A stretch of 64,000 nucleotides of DNA, from positions 124,001 through 188,000 of the forward strand of contig NZ_JADIKC010000001.1 of assembly GCF_016905005.1 (NCBI RefSeq), in the 5' to 3' direction. This document shows, in pieces, positions 17,996 to 26,497 of the stretch. Position numbers and translations under genes: made by a program. Source of the stretch: Dyella kyungheensis (GTDB lineage Bacteria; Pseudomonadota; Gammaproteobacteria; Xanthomonadales; Rhodanobacteraceae). Within the stretch, counting starts at the first letter, position 1; every line of letters starts with the position of its first letter. Under the pieces are notes generated by a model. That model worked only from the letters and a program-made list of their open reading frames with translations, did not search any database and was not told the DNA's origin.

Positions 17996-18856
17996 ATGGC
18001 TTCGATGATGCAGACCGAAAACGTCACCCCGCTGGAAGCACCGATCGCGCTGGCCGCCGACGAGGCCGGCCCGGTGTTTCCACGTGAACGCTTTGCCGGG
18101 GTGGAGCGTCTCTATGGCGTGGGCAGCCTGGACAAGCTGATGCACAGCCACGTCTGCGTGATCGGCATCGGCGGCGTCGGTTCGTGGGCTGCCGAGGCGC
18201 TGGCGCGCACGGGCGTGGGCCGTCTCACCTTGATCGATGCCGACGAGATCTGCCTATCCAATACCAATCGCCAGCTGCATGCGCTGGACGGGCAGTTCGG
18301 CAAGTCGAAAGTGAAAGTGATCGAGGAGCGCCTGCGGGCGATCAACCCGGCGATCAGGATCGACGCCATCGAGCGCTTCCTCACCACGTCCACGCTGGAC
18401 GAATTGCTCGATCGCGGTTACGACGTGGTGCTCGATGCCTGCGACGCGTTCCGCGTGAAGCTGGAGGCCATCGCCTGGTGCCGGCGCCGCAAGTTGCCGA
18501 TGGTGACGGTGGGCTCGGCGGGTGGCCGTACGGATCCCACGCAGATCCGCGTGCGCGACCTGTCGCGCACGGAGCACGATGCGATGTTCAGTCTGATCCG
18601 CAAGAAGCTCCGACAGGATTTCAACTTCCCCAAGAATCCGGATCGCTACTTCGGCGTGTCGGCGGTGTATTCGCTGCAGAACGTGCAGTACCCGCAGCCG
18701 GATGGCACGGTGTGCGGTACGCGGCCACCGGTGGCGGATGGCACGGAGGCGTTGAATCTTGCGTGTGGCGGTGGGCTGGGCGCCGCCACGCATGTCACGG
18801 GAGCGTTTGCGTTTGCCGCGGTGGGCAGAGTGATGGAGCGCTTGTTGGCAAGCTAA
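17996..18856 (+). CDS. tcdA: tRNA threonylcarbamoyladenosine dehydratase
   Basis: 286 aa from the ATG at 17996. A GATAAAAT box at 17968 overlaps the earlier in-frame ATG (17972), which argues for the later start. It is a ThiF/MoeB-type adenylating enzyme with GIGGVGSWAAEALARTGVG nucleotide loop and the NTNRQ motif. The late ALNLACGGGLGAATHVTGAFA end is typical of TcdA/CsdL. It cyclises t6A37 in ANN-decoding tRNAs to ct6A using ATP. Confidence 0.94.
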   Translation: MASMMQTENVTPLEAPIALAADEAGPVFPRERFAGVERLYGVGSLDKLMHSHVCVIGIGGVGSWAAEALARTGVGRLTLIDADEICLSNTNRQLHALDGQFGKSKVKVIEERLRAINPAIRIDAIERFLTTSTLDELLDRGYDVVLDACDAFRVKLEAIAWCRRRKLPMVTVGSAGGRTDPTQIRVRDLSRTEHDAMFSLIRKKLRQDFNFPKNPDRYFGVSAVYSLQNVQYPQPDGTVCGTRPPVADGTEALNLACGGGLGAATHVTGAFAFAAVGRVMERLLAS

Positions 18857-18861
18857 GCCTC

Positions 18862-18940
18862 TGCAGGAGCGCACCTTGTGCGCGACCGGCCAGCGCGGCG
18901 CATCCGCTCCGGCCGGTCGCGCACAGGGTGCGCTCCTACA
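18862..18940. repeat. Dispersed palindrome, copy 3 of 5
   Basis: Arms at about 18862-18891 and 18911-18940 share the family core, with a single change in the left arm (CACCTTGTG). The stem extends inward through GGCC. It lies between convergent tcdA and phbB. Confidence 0.88.
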
Positions 18941-18961
18941 ATGGGCTGGCCTGTGGTGCTG

Positions 18962-19702
18962 TCACCACCCCATGTAATGCCCGCCATTGATCGACAGGTT
19001 GGCGCCCGTGATCCACGCCGCTTCTTCGCCGGTAAGGAAAGCCACGGCGTGTGCGATTTCCTCGGGCTTGCCGAGGCGACCCACCGGGATCTGCGCGACG
19101 ATCTTCTCGCGGACTTCTTCAGGCACGGCCATCACCATGTCGGTGCCCACGTAACCGGGCGAGACGGTGTTCACGGTGATGCCGAACTTGGCGTTTTCCT
19201 GCGCCAGCGAAATGGTGAAGCCATGCATGCCGGCCTTGGCGGCGGCGTAGTTGGCCTGGCCGTACTGGCCCTTCTGGCCGTTGATGGAGCTGATCTGCAC
19301 GATGCGGCCCCATTTGTTGTGCCGCATGCTTTCGATCACCGGGCGGGTGACGTTGAAGCAGGCATTGAGGTTGGTGTTGACCACTTCCATCCACTGGGGA
19401 TAGCTCATCTTGTGGAAGGTGGTGTCGCGCGTGATGCCGGCGTTGTTGACCAGGATCTCCACCGGGCCCATGGCGCTCTCGATGATGCGCACCATCGCTT
19501 CGCAGGAATCGGGATCCTTCACGTCGCCCGGCACCAGCAAGACTTCGATGCCTTCCTTCGCCATCATTTCCTTCATCGCTTCCGCTTTGGCCTGGTCGCG
19601 GTAGTTGGTGGCGACCCGATGTCCCTGGCGCCCGAGATAGCGAATGATCGCCGTACCGATACCACCCGTGCCGCCAGTGACCAATGCCGTGCGTTGCGTC
19701 AT
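18962..19702 (-). CDS. phbB: Acetoacetyl-CoA reductase
   Basis: 246 aa, exactly the usual PhbB/PhaB length; GGAGAAC precedes the ATG at 19702. Short-chain dehydrogenase with TGGTGGIG cofactor loop, NNAGITRD, catalytic Ser (VQISSINGQKGQ) and Tyr-Lys (NYAAAKAG). The family reduces acetoacetyl-CoA to 3-hydroxybutyryl-CoA with NADPH for polyhydroxybutyrate synthesis. No PHB synthase lies in the window. A 9 bp inverted repeat lies 57 bases upstream. Confidence 0.92.
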   Translation of the reverse strand: MTQRTALVTGGTGGIGTAIIRYLGRQGHRVATNYRDQAKAEAMKEMMAKEGIEVLLVPGDVKDPDSCEAMVRIIESAMGPVEILVNNAGITRDTTFHKMSYPQWMEVVNTNLNACFNVTRPVIESMRHNKWGRIVQISSINGQKGQYGQANYAAAKAGMHGFTISLAQENAKFGITVNTVSPGYVGTDMVMAVPEEVREKIVAQIPVGRLGKPEEIAHAVAFLTGEEAAWITGANLSINGGHYMGW

Positions 19703-19758
19703 GCCTGTTCTCCAAAGATGCGAGTGTGCGATCAACCCCGATCGTGCAACCGGGATGC

Positions 19759-19786
19759 TGCCATGTCTACCACGCGCGACATGGCA
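19759..19786. promoter_or_regulatory. Inverted repeat upstream of phbB
   Basis: TGCCATGTC (19759-19767) and GACATGGCA (19778-19786) form a perfect 9 bp inverted repeat with a 10-base spacer, 57 bases before the phbB start. No T-run follows on either strand, so an operator is more likely than a terminator. The bound protein is unknown. Confidence 0.4.
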
Positions 19787-19847
19787 AAACGTCTACGCAG
19801 GGTACGCCGTCTTGGGTCCCGATGCGGTAGGTGGCCGCTGAACGCGT

Positions 19848-20708
19848 TTAGGCTGCAGCGCGTTCGCTGCAGTGCGGCAGCCGGTCCGGCGTGAAATGGT
19901 CGAGGGCATGTGCCAGCAGGCCGGCCGGATCGCGCGCCGTGGAAGAGACCGGCAGATCGAGGAAATCCAGCGCGCGACGGAGCGCAGGCAATGGATCGGT
20001 GGGGTCGACCGGATGGGCGCGCTCGGACTTGGACAGCTTGCGGCCTTCGCCATCGAGCGCCAGCGGCAGGTGCAGATAGGTGGGCGTGGGCAGCTTAAGG
20101 CAGCGCTGCAGGAAGATCTGGCGTGGCGTGGAATCGAGCAGGTCGTTGCCCCGCACCACCTCGGTGATGCCCTGGAAGGCATCGTCCACCACGCAGGCGA
20201 GTTGGTAGGCGTAGTAGCCCTCCACCCGGCGTATCACGAAATCCCCGGCGCTCAGCCGCAGGTTCTGGTTCTGCGGGCCCTGCAGCGCATCCACGAAGCA
20301 GACCTCGATGTCCGGCACGCGCAGGCGCCAGGCGGGTTCGCGTCCATCGGCAGGGGCTGCCAGGCATTGTCCGTCCAGATGCAGTCCCCCGGCGAGGTCG
20401 TTGCGGCTGCACCAGCAGGGAAAGACCATCCCGGCGGCCTTGAGCTGTTCGAAGGCCGCCTCGTAGGCCGCATGGCGCTGCGATTGAAACAGTGCGGGCT
20501 GATCCGCCGCCAGGCCGAAGGCGGGCAGGGCGGCCAGGATGCTTTCCGCGGAGCCGGGCATCTCGCGCGGCGGATCGATGTCTTCCACGCGCAGCAGCCA
20601 GGCGCCCCCCGCGTGTCGGGCGCACAACCAACTGCCCACGGCCGCCACGAGGGAACCGAAATGGAGATGGCCGGTCGGAGAGGGAGCGAATCGTCCGCGG
20701 TAGTTCAT
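19848..20708 (-). CDS. gluQ: Glutamyl-Q tRNA(Asp) synthetase
   Basis: 286 aa. Class I synthetase fragment of GlxRS type with the HIGH-like region FAPSPTGHLHFGSLVAAVGSW and KLSKS replacing KMSKS. A zinc site is indicated by CWCSRNDL. It lacks the anticodon-binding domain. It activates glutamate and attaches it to queuosine at the wobble base of tRNA-Asp. Monocistronic by spacing. Confidence 0.95.
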   Translation of the reverse strand: MNYRGRFAPSPTGHLHFGSLVAAVGSWLCARHAGGAWLLRVEDIDPPREMPGSAESILAALPAFGLAADQPALFQSQRHAAYEAAFEQLKAAGMVFPCWCSRNDLAGGLHLDGQCLAAPADGREPAWRLRVPDIEVCFVDALQGPQNQNLRLSAGDFVIRRVEGYYAYQLACVVDDAFQGITEVVRGNDLLDSTPRQIFLQRCLKLPTPTYLHLPLALDGEGRKLSKSERAHPVDPTDPLPALRRALDFLDLPVSSTARDPAGLLAHALDHFTPDRLPHCSERAAA

Positions 20709-20899
20709 CGGGCCATTTTACGGGTGGGGCGGCTCCTTGCAGGAGCGGTCCGGTGTCATGTGTAGCTGACGCGTTGTTGAAGCCTTGGCAGCTGCACTGA
20801 AGATTCCCGGCTCATGGCCCTTGAAACCGCAAGATTTCGCCACGATCCTTCCACCACGGCCAAGCCGTATCCCCTTTCATGACTGCCCGAGAGACAGCC

Positions 20900-21799
20900 A
20901 TGCGTCGCATCGCATTGTTCCTGCTTACCAATATCGCCGTCCTGTTCCTGCTGAGCATCGTCTGCCGCCTGTTCGGCATCGATCAGTGGGCCGCCGCCCG
21001 TGGTTACGGCGGCATGGGCGGCTTGCTGCTCTATGCCGCGGTATTCGGCATGGGCGGCGCCTTCATCTCGCTGGCCATGTCCAAGTGGATGGCGAAGATG
21101 TCCACCGGCGCCCGCGTGATCGAGCAGCCGCAAAACGAAGCCGAGCGCTGGCTGCTGGACACCGTGCGCCGCCACGCCCAGGCCGCCGGCATCGGCATGC
21201 CCGAGGTGGCGATCTACGACGCGCCGGAAATGAACGCGTTCGCCACCGGCATGACCAAGAACAGCTCGCTGGTCGCGGTGAGCACCGGCTTGCTGCAGCA
21301 GATGGATCGCGAGCAGGTGTCCGCCGTGCTCGGCCACGAGATCGGCCACGTCGCCAACGGCGACATGGTCACGCTGACCCTGATCCAGGGCGTGGTGAAC
21401 ACGCTGGTGATCGTGGCGGCCCGCGTGGTCGGCCGCCTGGTCGACAGCTGGCTGTCCGGCGGCCGCGACCGCGACGGCGGTGGCGGCATCGGTTACTTCG
21501 TCTCGGTGCTGGTGCTGCAGCTGGTGTTCGGCCTGTTCGCCTCGATGATCGTGTCGGCCTTCTCGCGCTGGCGCGAATTCCGCGCCGATGCCGCCGGCGC
21601 CAAGTTTGCCGGTCGCGGTGCCATGATCTCGGCGCTGCAGCGGCTGCAGGTACAGCACGGCGAGAGCACGTTGCCGCAGACCATCGCCGCGTTCGGCATC
21701 TCCGGCCATCTGGCCACCGGCTTCAAGCGCCTCTTCATGAGCCACCCGCCGCTGGAAGAGCGCATTGCCGCCCTGCAGAACGCGTCGGCCAACGCCTGA
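20900..21799 (+). CDS. htpX: Heat-shock membrane zinc protease HtpX
   Basis: 299 aa from the ATG at 20900. M48B peptidase with two N-terminal membrane segments, the zinc motif HEIGH (LGHEIGHVANGD), the third ligand Glu in REFRADAAGA and two more membrane segments between them. It removes misfolded inner-membrane proteins with FtsH. It is followed by a terminator and then htpG, a second heat-shock gene. Confidence 0.95.
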   Translation: MRRIALFLLTNIAVLFLLSIVCRLFGIDQWAAARGYGGMGGLLLYAAVFGMGGAFISLAMSKWMAKMSTGARVIEQPQNEAERWLLDTVRRHAQAAGIGMPEVAIYDAPEMNAFATGMTKNSSLVAVSTGLLQQMDREQVSAVLGHEIGHVANGDMVTLTLIQGVVNTLVIVAARVVGRLVDSWLSGGRDRDGGGGIGYFVSVLVLQLVFGLFASMIVSAFSRWREFRADAAGAKFAGRGAMISALQRLQVQHGESTLPQTIAAFGISGHLATGFKRLFMSHPPLEERIAALQNASANA

Positions 21800-21804
21800 T
21801 TTCA

Positions 21805-21857
21805 CCCGCTTTCGCACCGAGAGCGGGCATCATAAGGGGCCGATTTATCGGCCCCTT
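21805..21857 (+). terminator. Two hairpins after htpX
   Basis: A 9 bp stem (21805-21813 with 21819-21827, one G-U pair) is followed by a 10 bp stem (21834-21843 with 21848-21857) with a TTTA loop. The second lacks a clean T-run but is flanked by T-rich bases. Confidence 0.65.
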
Positions 21858-21901
21858 CGCTTGTCCCTTCCTTCGACCGACCTTTGCATGAGTCTTTTCG
21901 C

Positions 21902-23773
21902 ATGACGAACAACGCCCCCGAAACCCGCAAATTCGAAGCCGAAGTCGCCCAGGTCCTGCATCTGGTCACGCACTCGCTCTACTCGCACAAGGAAATCTTC
22001 CTGCGCGAACTGATTTCCAACGCCTCCGATGCGTGCGACAAGCTGCGCTTCGAGTCGATTGCCCATCCCGACCTGCTGTCCGGCGACGGCGAATTGCAGA
22101 TCGACGTGAGCTGGGACCCGCAGGCGCGCACCGTCACCGTGCGCGACAACGGTATCGGCATGGGCCGCGATGAAGTGGTTGCCAACATCGGCACCATCGC
22201 CAGCTCCGGCACGCGCCGCTTCCTCGAGGCGATGAGCGCGGAACAGAAAACCGACGCGCGCCTGATCGGCCAGTTCGGCGTCGGCTTCTACTCCTCGTTC
22301 GTGGTGGCCGACCGCGTCACCGTGCTGAGCCGTCGCGCCGATCTGCCGGCGAGCGAGGGCGTGAAGTGGGAGAGCGATGGCAAGGGCGAATATAGCCTGG
22401 CCCAGGTGGATCTGCCCGAGCGTGGCACGGCGGTGATCCTGCACCTGAAGGCCGACGAGGACGAGTTCCTCAAGGGCTGGGAGCTGCGCTCGCTGATCCG
22501 CAAGTACTCCGATCACGTCGCGTTCCCGATCCGCTGCCCGAAGGAAGAAGACGGCAAGCCGACCGGCGAGTGGGAGACCGTCAACGATGCCTCGGCGCTG
22601 TGGACCAAGCCGCGCAACGAGATTTCCGACGAGGACTACCAGGGCTTCTACAAGTCGCTGGGCCACGACTTCAACGATGCGCTGGCGTGGACGCACAACC
22701 GCGTCGAAGGCAGCCAGAGTTTCACCACGCTGCTGTACATCCCCGAGCAGCCGCCGTTCGACCTGATGATGGGCGGTCGCGACGAGCGCAAGGGCCTCAA
22801 GCTCTACATCAAGCGCGTCTTCATCATGGACGCCGCCGAAGAACTACTGCCCAACTACCTGCGTTTCGTGCGCGGCGTGGTGGATGCGGACGATCTGCCG
22901 CTCAACGTGAGCCGCGAAATCCTGCAGCACAATCGCCAGCTGGAACGCATTCGCGCCGCCTGCGTAAAGCGCGTGCTCGACTTGTTGGAGAAGCTCTCGC
23001 GCGACGAGCCCGAGAAGTTCGTGACGTTCTACAAGGCCTTCGGCAACACCTTGAAGGAAGGCATCGCCGAGGATGCCGCCAACCGCGAACGCATCGCCAA
23101 GCTGCTGCGTTTTGCCTCGACCAAGGGCGACGGCGCAACGCAGACCGTGTCGCTCGATGACTACATCGGCCGCATGGCGATCGACCAGGACACCGTGTGG
23201 TACATCACCGCCGACAGCTATACCGCCGCCGTGGGCAGCCCGCAGCTGGAAGCGTTCAAGGCCAAGGGCATCGAAGTGCTGCTGATGTCCGATCGCATCG
23301 ACGAGTGGATGCTCAACAGCCTCACCGAATACAGCGGCAAGAAGCTGCGCAACGTGGCCAAGGGCGAACTGCCGTTGGACGAGGCGGACAAGAAGCAGCA
23401 GGAAGAGGCGAGCAAGGCGGCCGAGCCGCTGGTGCACAAGCTCAAGGAACTGCTGGGCGATCGCGTGGGCGATGTGCGCGTGTCGGCGCGTCTGACCGAT
23501 TCGCCGTCGTGCCTGGCGTTGTCCGATTATGAGATGGCACCGCATCTGGCCCGTTTGTTGCGCGAGGCGGGGCATGACGTTCCCGCGGCGAAGCCGACGC
23601 TGGAAGTGAATCCGCAGCATCCGTTGCTGAAGCGGGTCGAGGGCGAGAGCGATGCGGCGAAGTCTGCCGATCTGGCGAATCTGCTGCTGGATCAGGCCGA
23701 GATTGCGGCAGGGGCGCAGTTGCCGGATCCGGCGGCATTCGTGCAGCGGTTGAATCGCTTGATCGCCGGTTAG
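21902..23773 (+). CDS. htpG: Molecular chaperone HtpG (Hsp90)
   Basis: 623 aa, one less than E. coli HtpG; the ATG at 21902 gives MTNNAPETRKFEAEVAQVLHLV. The GHKL ATP site shows ELISNASDACDKL, DNGIGM and GQFGVGFYS. The middle domain has the conserved catalytic Arg in NVSREILQ, and the dimerisation domain completes it. ATP-driven folding of clients in the cytosol. An in-frame ATG six codons earlier cannot be excluded. Confidence 0.96.
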   Translation: MTNNAPETRKFEAEVAQVLHLVTHSLYSHKEIFLRELISNASDACDKLRFESIAHPDLLSGDGELQIDVSWDPQARTVTVRDNGIGMGRDEVVANIGTIASSGTRRFLEAMSAEQKTDARLIGQFGVGFYSSFVVADRVTVLSRRADLPASEGVKWESDGKGEYSLAQVDLPERGTAVILHLKADEDEFLKGWELRSLIRKYSDHVAFPIRCPKEEDGKPTGEWETVNDASALWTKPRNEISDEDYQGFYKSLGHDFNDALAWTHNRVEGSQSFTTLLYIPEQPPFDLMMGGRDERKGLKLYIKRVFIMDAAEELLPNYLRFVRGVVDADDLPLNVSREILQHNRQLERIRAACVKRVLDLLEKLSRDEPEKFVTFYKAFGNTLKEGIAEDAANRERIAKLLRFASTKGDGATQTVSLDDYIGRMAIDQDTVWYITADSYTAAVGSPQLEAFKAKGIEVLLMSDRIDEWMLNSLTEYSGKKLRNVAKGELPLDEADKKQQEEASKAAEPLVHKLKELLGDRVGDVRVSARLTDSPSCLALSDYEMAPHLARLLREAGHDVPAAKPTLEVNPQHPLLKRVEGESDAAKSADLANLLLDQAEIAAGAQLPDPAAFVQRLNRLIAG

Positions 23774-23792
23774 TCCTCGCGATGCACCGCAC

Positions 23793-23834
23793 TTCTCCCT
23801 CTCCCCTCTGGGGAGAGGGCCGGGGTGAGGGGCG
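23793..23834. repeat. CCCTCTCCC...GGGAGAGGG palindromic repeat
   Basis: TCCCTCTCCCCTCTGGGGAG is followed by AGGGCCGGGGTGAGGGG. This is a short palindrome of a type scattered in many xanthomonad and pseudomonad genomes. Only one copy is seen here, downstream of htpG. Confidence 0.6.
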
Positions 23835-23883
23835 GGTGCTCGCGGAAGCGTTTCATACGGGGCGGCTCAAGGCCCGCCCTAAC

Positions 23884-23909
23884 ACGGCCGCTATACTGCG
23901 GCCGTTTTG
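23884..23909 (+). terminator. Hairpin with T-rich tail before the AEC permease gene
   Basis: An 8 bp stem (23884-23891 with 23898-23905), a TATACT loop and TTTTG follow. It could end htpG transcription. The loop is itself a good -10 box (TATACT), so this may instead be the permease promoter. The sequence cannot separate these two. Confidence 0.45.
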
Positions 23910-23924
23910 TTTCCCTGGAACCCC

Positions 23925-24827
23925 ATGAGCGCGTTGCTCCTGCTATTCACCTGCCTTCTGCTGGGCGTGCTGGTTGCGCGGTTTGCCAAACCGCCGGCGG
24001 GTATCGTGCATGGGGTCAACTGGTGGGTGATCAACGTGGCGTTGCCGGCGCTGGTGTTGGCGCTGGTGCCCAAGGTGAAAGTGGACGCGCAGCTGTGGTT
24101 TCCCGTGGCGGCCATGTGGGTGACGTTCTTCGGTGCGTGGCTGCTGTTCGCCGTGCTGGGCAAGCTGCTTCACTGGTCGCGCGAACGCATTGGCGCGCTC
24201 ACGCTGGTCTGCGGCTTGGGCAATACCGCGTTCATGGGCTATCCGATGATGGAGGCCCTGCACGGCAAGCAGGGCCTGGCGCTTGCCGTGGTGGCCGATC
24301 AGCTGGGATGTTTTCCGCTGCTGTCGTCGGCCGGCGTGGCAGTGGCATCCATCTATGCGGGTCGATCGCCGCAAGCGGGCGTGATTGCGCGCCGCATTCT
24401 CACGTTCCCATCGTTCCTTGCCCTGCTGCTGGCCGTGATCGTGGGCGCGCTGGGCGGCTGGCCGCCGCTGTTAGATGATGTCTTCACGCCCATCGGCGCC
24501 ACGCTCACGCCGCTGGCGCTGTTTTCGGTAGGTTTGCAGTTCAAGTTCCATCTGGGCGAACGCCAGCTGCCAGCCGTGCTGTTGGGTCTGGGATGGAAGC
24601 TGCTGCTCGCGCCCCTCGTAGCCGTGTTGCTGGGCGAGGCGGCAGGCGTCGGCGGTCTCACCTTGACGGTGGGTGTGTTGCAGGCGGGCATGGCGCCGAT
24701 GATTTCCGCCGCGATTCTGGCCGACGAATACAAGCTGGAGCCGTCGCTCGCCAATACCCTGCTGGGTGCGGGCATCGTGTTGTCGCTGATCACCATTCCG
24801 CTGGGCAATCTGCTGCTGGGCGGCTGA
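23925..24827 (+). CDS. AEC family permease (auxin efflux carrier-like)
   Basis: 300 aa with about ten hydrophobic helices in two sets of five. The motif NWWVINVALPALV near residue 30 and the repeat-like PSFLALLLAVIVGALGG fit the AEC fold. Family members in bacteria export or import small organic acids such as malate. Substrate unknown. Nine bases separate it from the next gene, so they are probably cotranscribed. Confidence 0.85.
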   Translation: MSALLLLFTCLLLGVLVARFAKPPAGIVHGVNWWVINVALPALVLALVPKVKVDAQLWFPVAAMWVTFFGAWLLFAVLGKLLHWSRERIGALTLVCGLGNTAFMGYPMMEALHGKQGLALAVVADQLGCFPLLSSAGVAVASIYAGRSPQAGVIARRILTFPSFLALLLAVIVGALGGWPPLLDDVFTPIGATLTPLALFSVGLQFKFHLGERQLPAVLLGLGWKLLLAPLVAVLLGEAAGVGGLTLTVGVLQAGMAPMISAAILADEYKLEPSLANTLLGAGIVLSLITIPLGNLLLGG

Positions 24828-24836
24828 GGAAATCTC

Positions 24837-25193
24837 ATGGATATCGCTGCACATCTGTTCGATCTGGAAACGCAATTGCACCGGCAGGAGGTGCGCGCCG
24901 ATGAAGCGGCGCTGCGGCGGCTGATCGCCGAGGAGTTCTTCGAGTTCGGCGTCTCCGGTACCGTGTGGACGCGCGATGCGATCGTCGAGGCACTGCGCGG
25001 CGAAGCCTTTTCGCCACGTGAAGTCACCGATTTCAAGGTGACCATGCTGGCCGACGGGGTGGCCCTGGTGACCTACCGCGGGCATCGCTTCGCCACGCCG
25101 CAGCGGCCCGCGTCGGACTCGTTGCGCAGTTCGATCTGGCGCTTGCGCGACGGGCAATGGCAGATGCTGTTCCACCAGGGCACCGTGCTGTAG
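24837..25193 (+). CDS. DUF4440 / SnoaL-like protein
   Basis: 118 aa NTF2-fold protein: MDIAAHLFDLETQLHRQEVRADEAALRRLIAEEFFEFGVSG...WRLRDGQWQMLFHQGTVL, with the closing FHQGT typical of DUF4440. Small cytosolic protein; no assignable reaction. It probably shares a transcript with the AEC permease. Confidence 0.8.
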   Translation: MDIAAHLFDLETQLHRQEVRADEAALRRLIAEEFFEFGVSGTVWTRDAIVEALRGEAFSPREVTDFKVTMLADGVALVTYRGHRFATPQRPASDSLRSSIWRLRDGQWQMLFHQGTVL

Positions 25194-25210
25194 AGCCACC
25201 AACCGCCCCC

Positions 25211-25304
25211 TTGTGGGAGCGCACTTGTGCGCGACGGGGGCGCTTCGATCGACCTCATGCCGTGACATCGCGAAAGGCTGTCGCGCACAAGTGCGCTCCC
25301 ACAA
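25211..25304. repeat. Dispersed palindrome, copy 4 of 5
   Basis: Perfect 25 bp arms at 25211-25235 and 25280-25304 have the core GGGAGCGCACTTGTGCGCG and a 44-base loop. It lies between the DUF4440 gene and hslR, which run in the same direction, so here the repeat is inside a co-directional gap and not at a convergent end. Confidence 0.9.
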
Positions 25305-25345
25305 TGGCAGCTACAAGGTGGGTCGGACTGCGCGACAATGGCGGC

Positions 25346-25741
25346 ATGTCACAGCCCTCATCCCCCACATCCCCCGTACGCGCCGATGTATGGCTCTGGG
25401 CCGCGCGTTTCTTCAAGACTCGCAGCCTCGCCAAGCAGGCCATCGACGGCGGCAAGATCGACCTTAACGACGGCAGCTGCAAGCCCGCCAAGGCGGTTCA
25501 GGTCGGCGATGTATTTCGCATCCATCGCGGCGAGGAACGGCTCGAAGTGGAAGTGCTGGCGCTGTCGGAAAAACGTGGCCCGGCCAGTGCCGCGCAGGCG
25601 CTTTATCGCGAAAGCGAGGCCAGCATCGCCGCCCGCGAGGCGGCGAAGGCTCAGCGTAAGTTATTGGGCGCCATGGCCCCGCCAGGGCGTCCGGACAAGC
25701 AGGCACGTCGAGAATTGCGACGGCTTAAGGATTCCATGTGA
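25346..25741 (+). CDS. hslR: S4-domain ribosome-associated heat-shock protein Hsp15
   Basis: 131 aa from the ATG at 25346. The N-terminal S4 RNA-binding domain reads VRADVWLWAARFFKTRSLAKQAIDGGKIDLND. A basic C-terminal tail follows. Hsp15 binds free 50S subunits that carry nascent chains and recycles them after heat shock. Consistent with HtpX and HtpG nearby, though not in one operon. Confidence 0.92.
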   Translation: MSQPSSPTSPVRADVWLWAARFFKTRSLAKQAIDGGKIDLNDGSCKPAKAVQVGDVFRIHRGEERLEVEVLALSEKRGPASAAQALYRESEASIAAREAAKAQRKLLGAMAPPGRPDKQARRELRRLKDSM

Positions 25742-25846
25742 GTCACCCATCTCAGAACGCATAGCCGTTCTGCGCAAGCATGTCCTCCACGGAAGACCGC
25801 GCGGGCGCGCGGTCTTCCCACAGGGATAAGCAGTGGGAGGGCGACA

Positions 25847-26428
25847 ATGGCGGGCATGGGATTCCTGAAGCGACTGCTTTCGAGCGCGACGCCGGGGCAG
25901 GGCGAGCAGACGTGGCGCAAGACCACGCATGGTGCACGGATACTGGTGGTGGACGATTCGGCGACCATTCGCGCCGTGCTCGGCCGCATGCTGGAAGTGG
26001 ACGGTTACGAAGTCGTGCGCGCGGCCGACGGCGAGAGCGCGCTGGAGATGGCGCGTGCCGAGCCACCGGCGATGATCTTTCTGGATATCGTGCTGCCGGG
26101 CATGAACGGTTTTGCCGTGTTGCGCGCGCTGCGCCACGATCCGGCCACGCAGCATGTGCCCATCGTGATGATCAGCGGCAACCAGCAGGCGACGGAGCAG
26201 TTCTACGTGCAGCGCTTCGGTGCCGACGATTTCATCAGCAAGCCGTTCGGACAGTCGGAAGTGGCGCGCAGTATCGATCGTCTGGTGGGCTTCGGCCGGC
26301 TTTCGGCGCGCGAAGCGGCGAAAGTGGTGTCGCTGCCGGTCTCGGTGCCAGTGGAAACCATCCCGGCCATGCTGGCCAATGCCACCGACGAACCCGCACC
26401 GATCGACGTGCCTGAAATGGCGGCCTGA
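25847..26428 (+). CDS. CheY-like response regulator with C-terminal extension
   Basis: 193 aa. A receiver domain at residues ~28-150 has the acidic pair VVDDSA, the phospho-acceptor Asp in FLDIVLPG, Thr/Ser in MISGNQ and Lys in FISKPF. No DNA-binding domain; the last ~45 residues are Ala/Pro/Val rich. It is close to PilG/PilH-type regulators, but no histidine kinase or pilus gene is adjacent. The N-terminal 25 residues are basic. Partner unknown. Confidence 0.87.
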   Translation: MAGMGFLKRLLSSATPGQGEQTWRKTTHGARILVVDDSATIRAVLGRMLEVDGYEVVRAADGESALEMARAEPPAMIFLDIVLPGMNGFAVLRALRHDPATQHVPIVMISGNQQATEQFYVQRFGADDFISKPFGQSEVARSIDRLVGFGRLSAREAAKVVSLPVSVPVETIPAMLANATDEPAPIDVPEMAA

Positions 26429-26450
26429 GCGTTCTCCGCGCAGGAAAACC

Positions 26451-26481
26451 AAGGGCGACGCTCTCGCGAGACGTCGCCCTT
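26451..26481. terminator. Bidirectional terminator between response regulator and catalase
   Basis: A 10 bp stem (26451-26460 with 26472-26481) with short A and T tracts lies in the 69-base convergent gap and could serve both genes. Confidence 0.7.
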
Positions 26482-26497
26482 GTCGTTTGCACCATCG

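Noticed and set aside
23884..23909. Firm assignment of the TATACT hairpin as a terminator
   Set aside because: Its loop is also a good -10 box; sequence alone cannot tell which role applies, so it is listed at low confidence.
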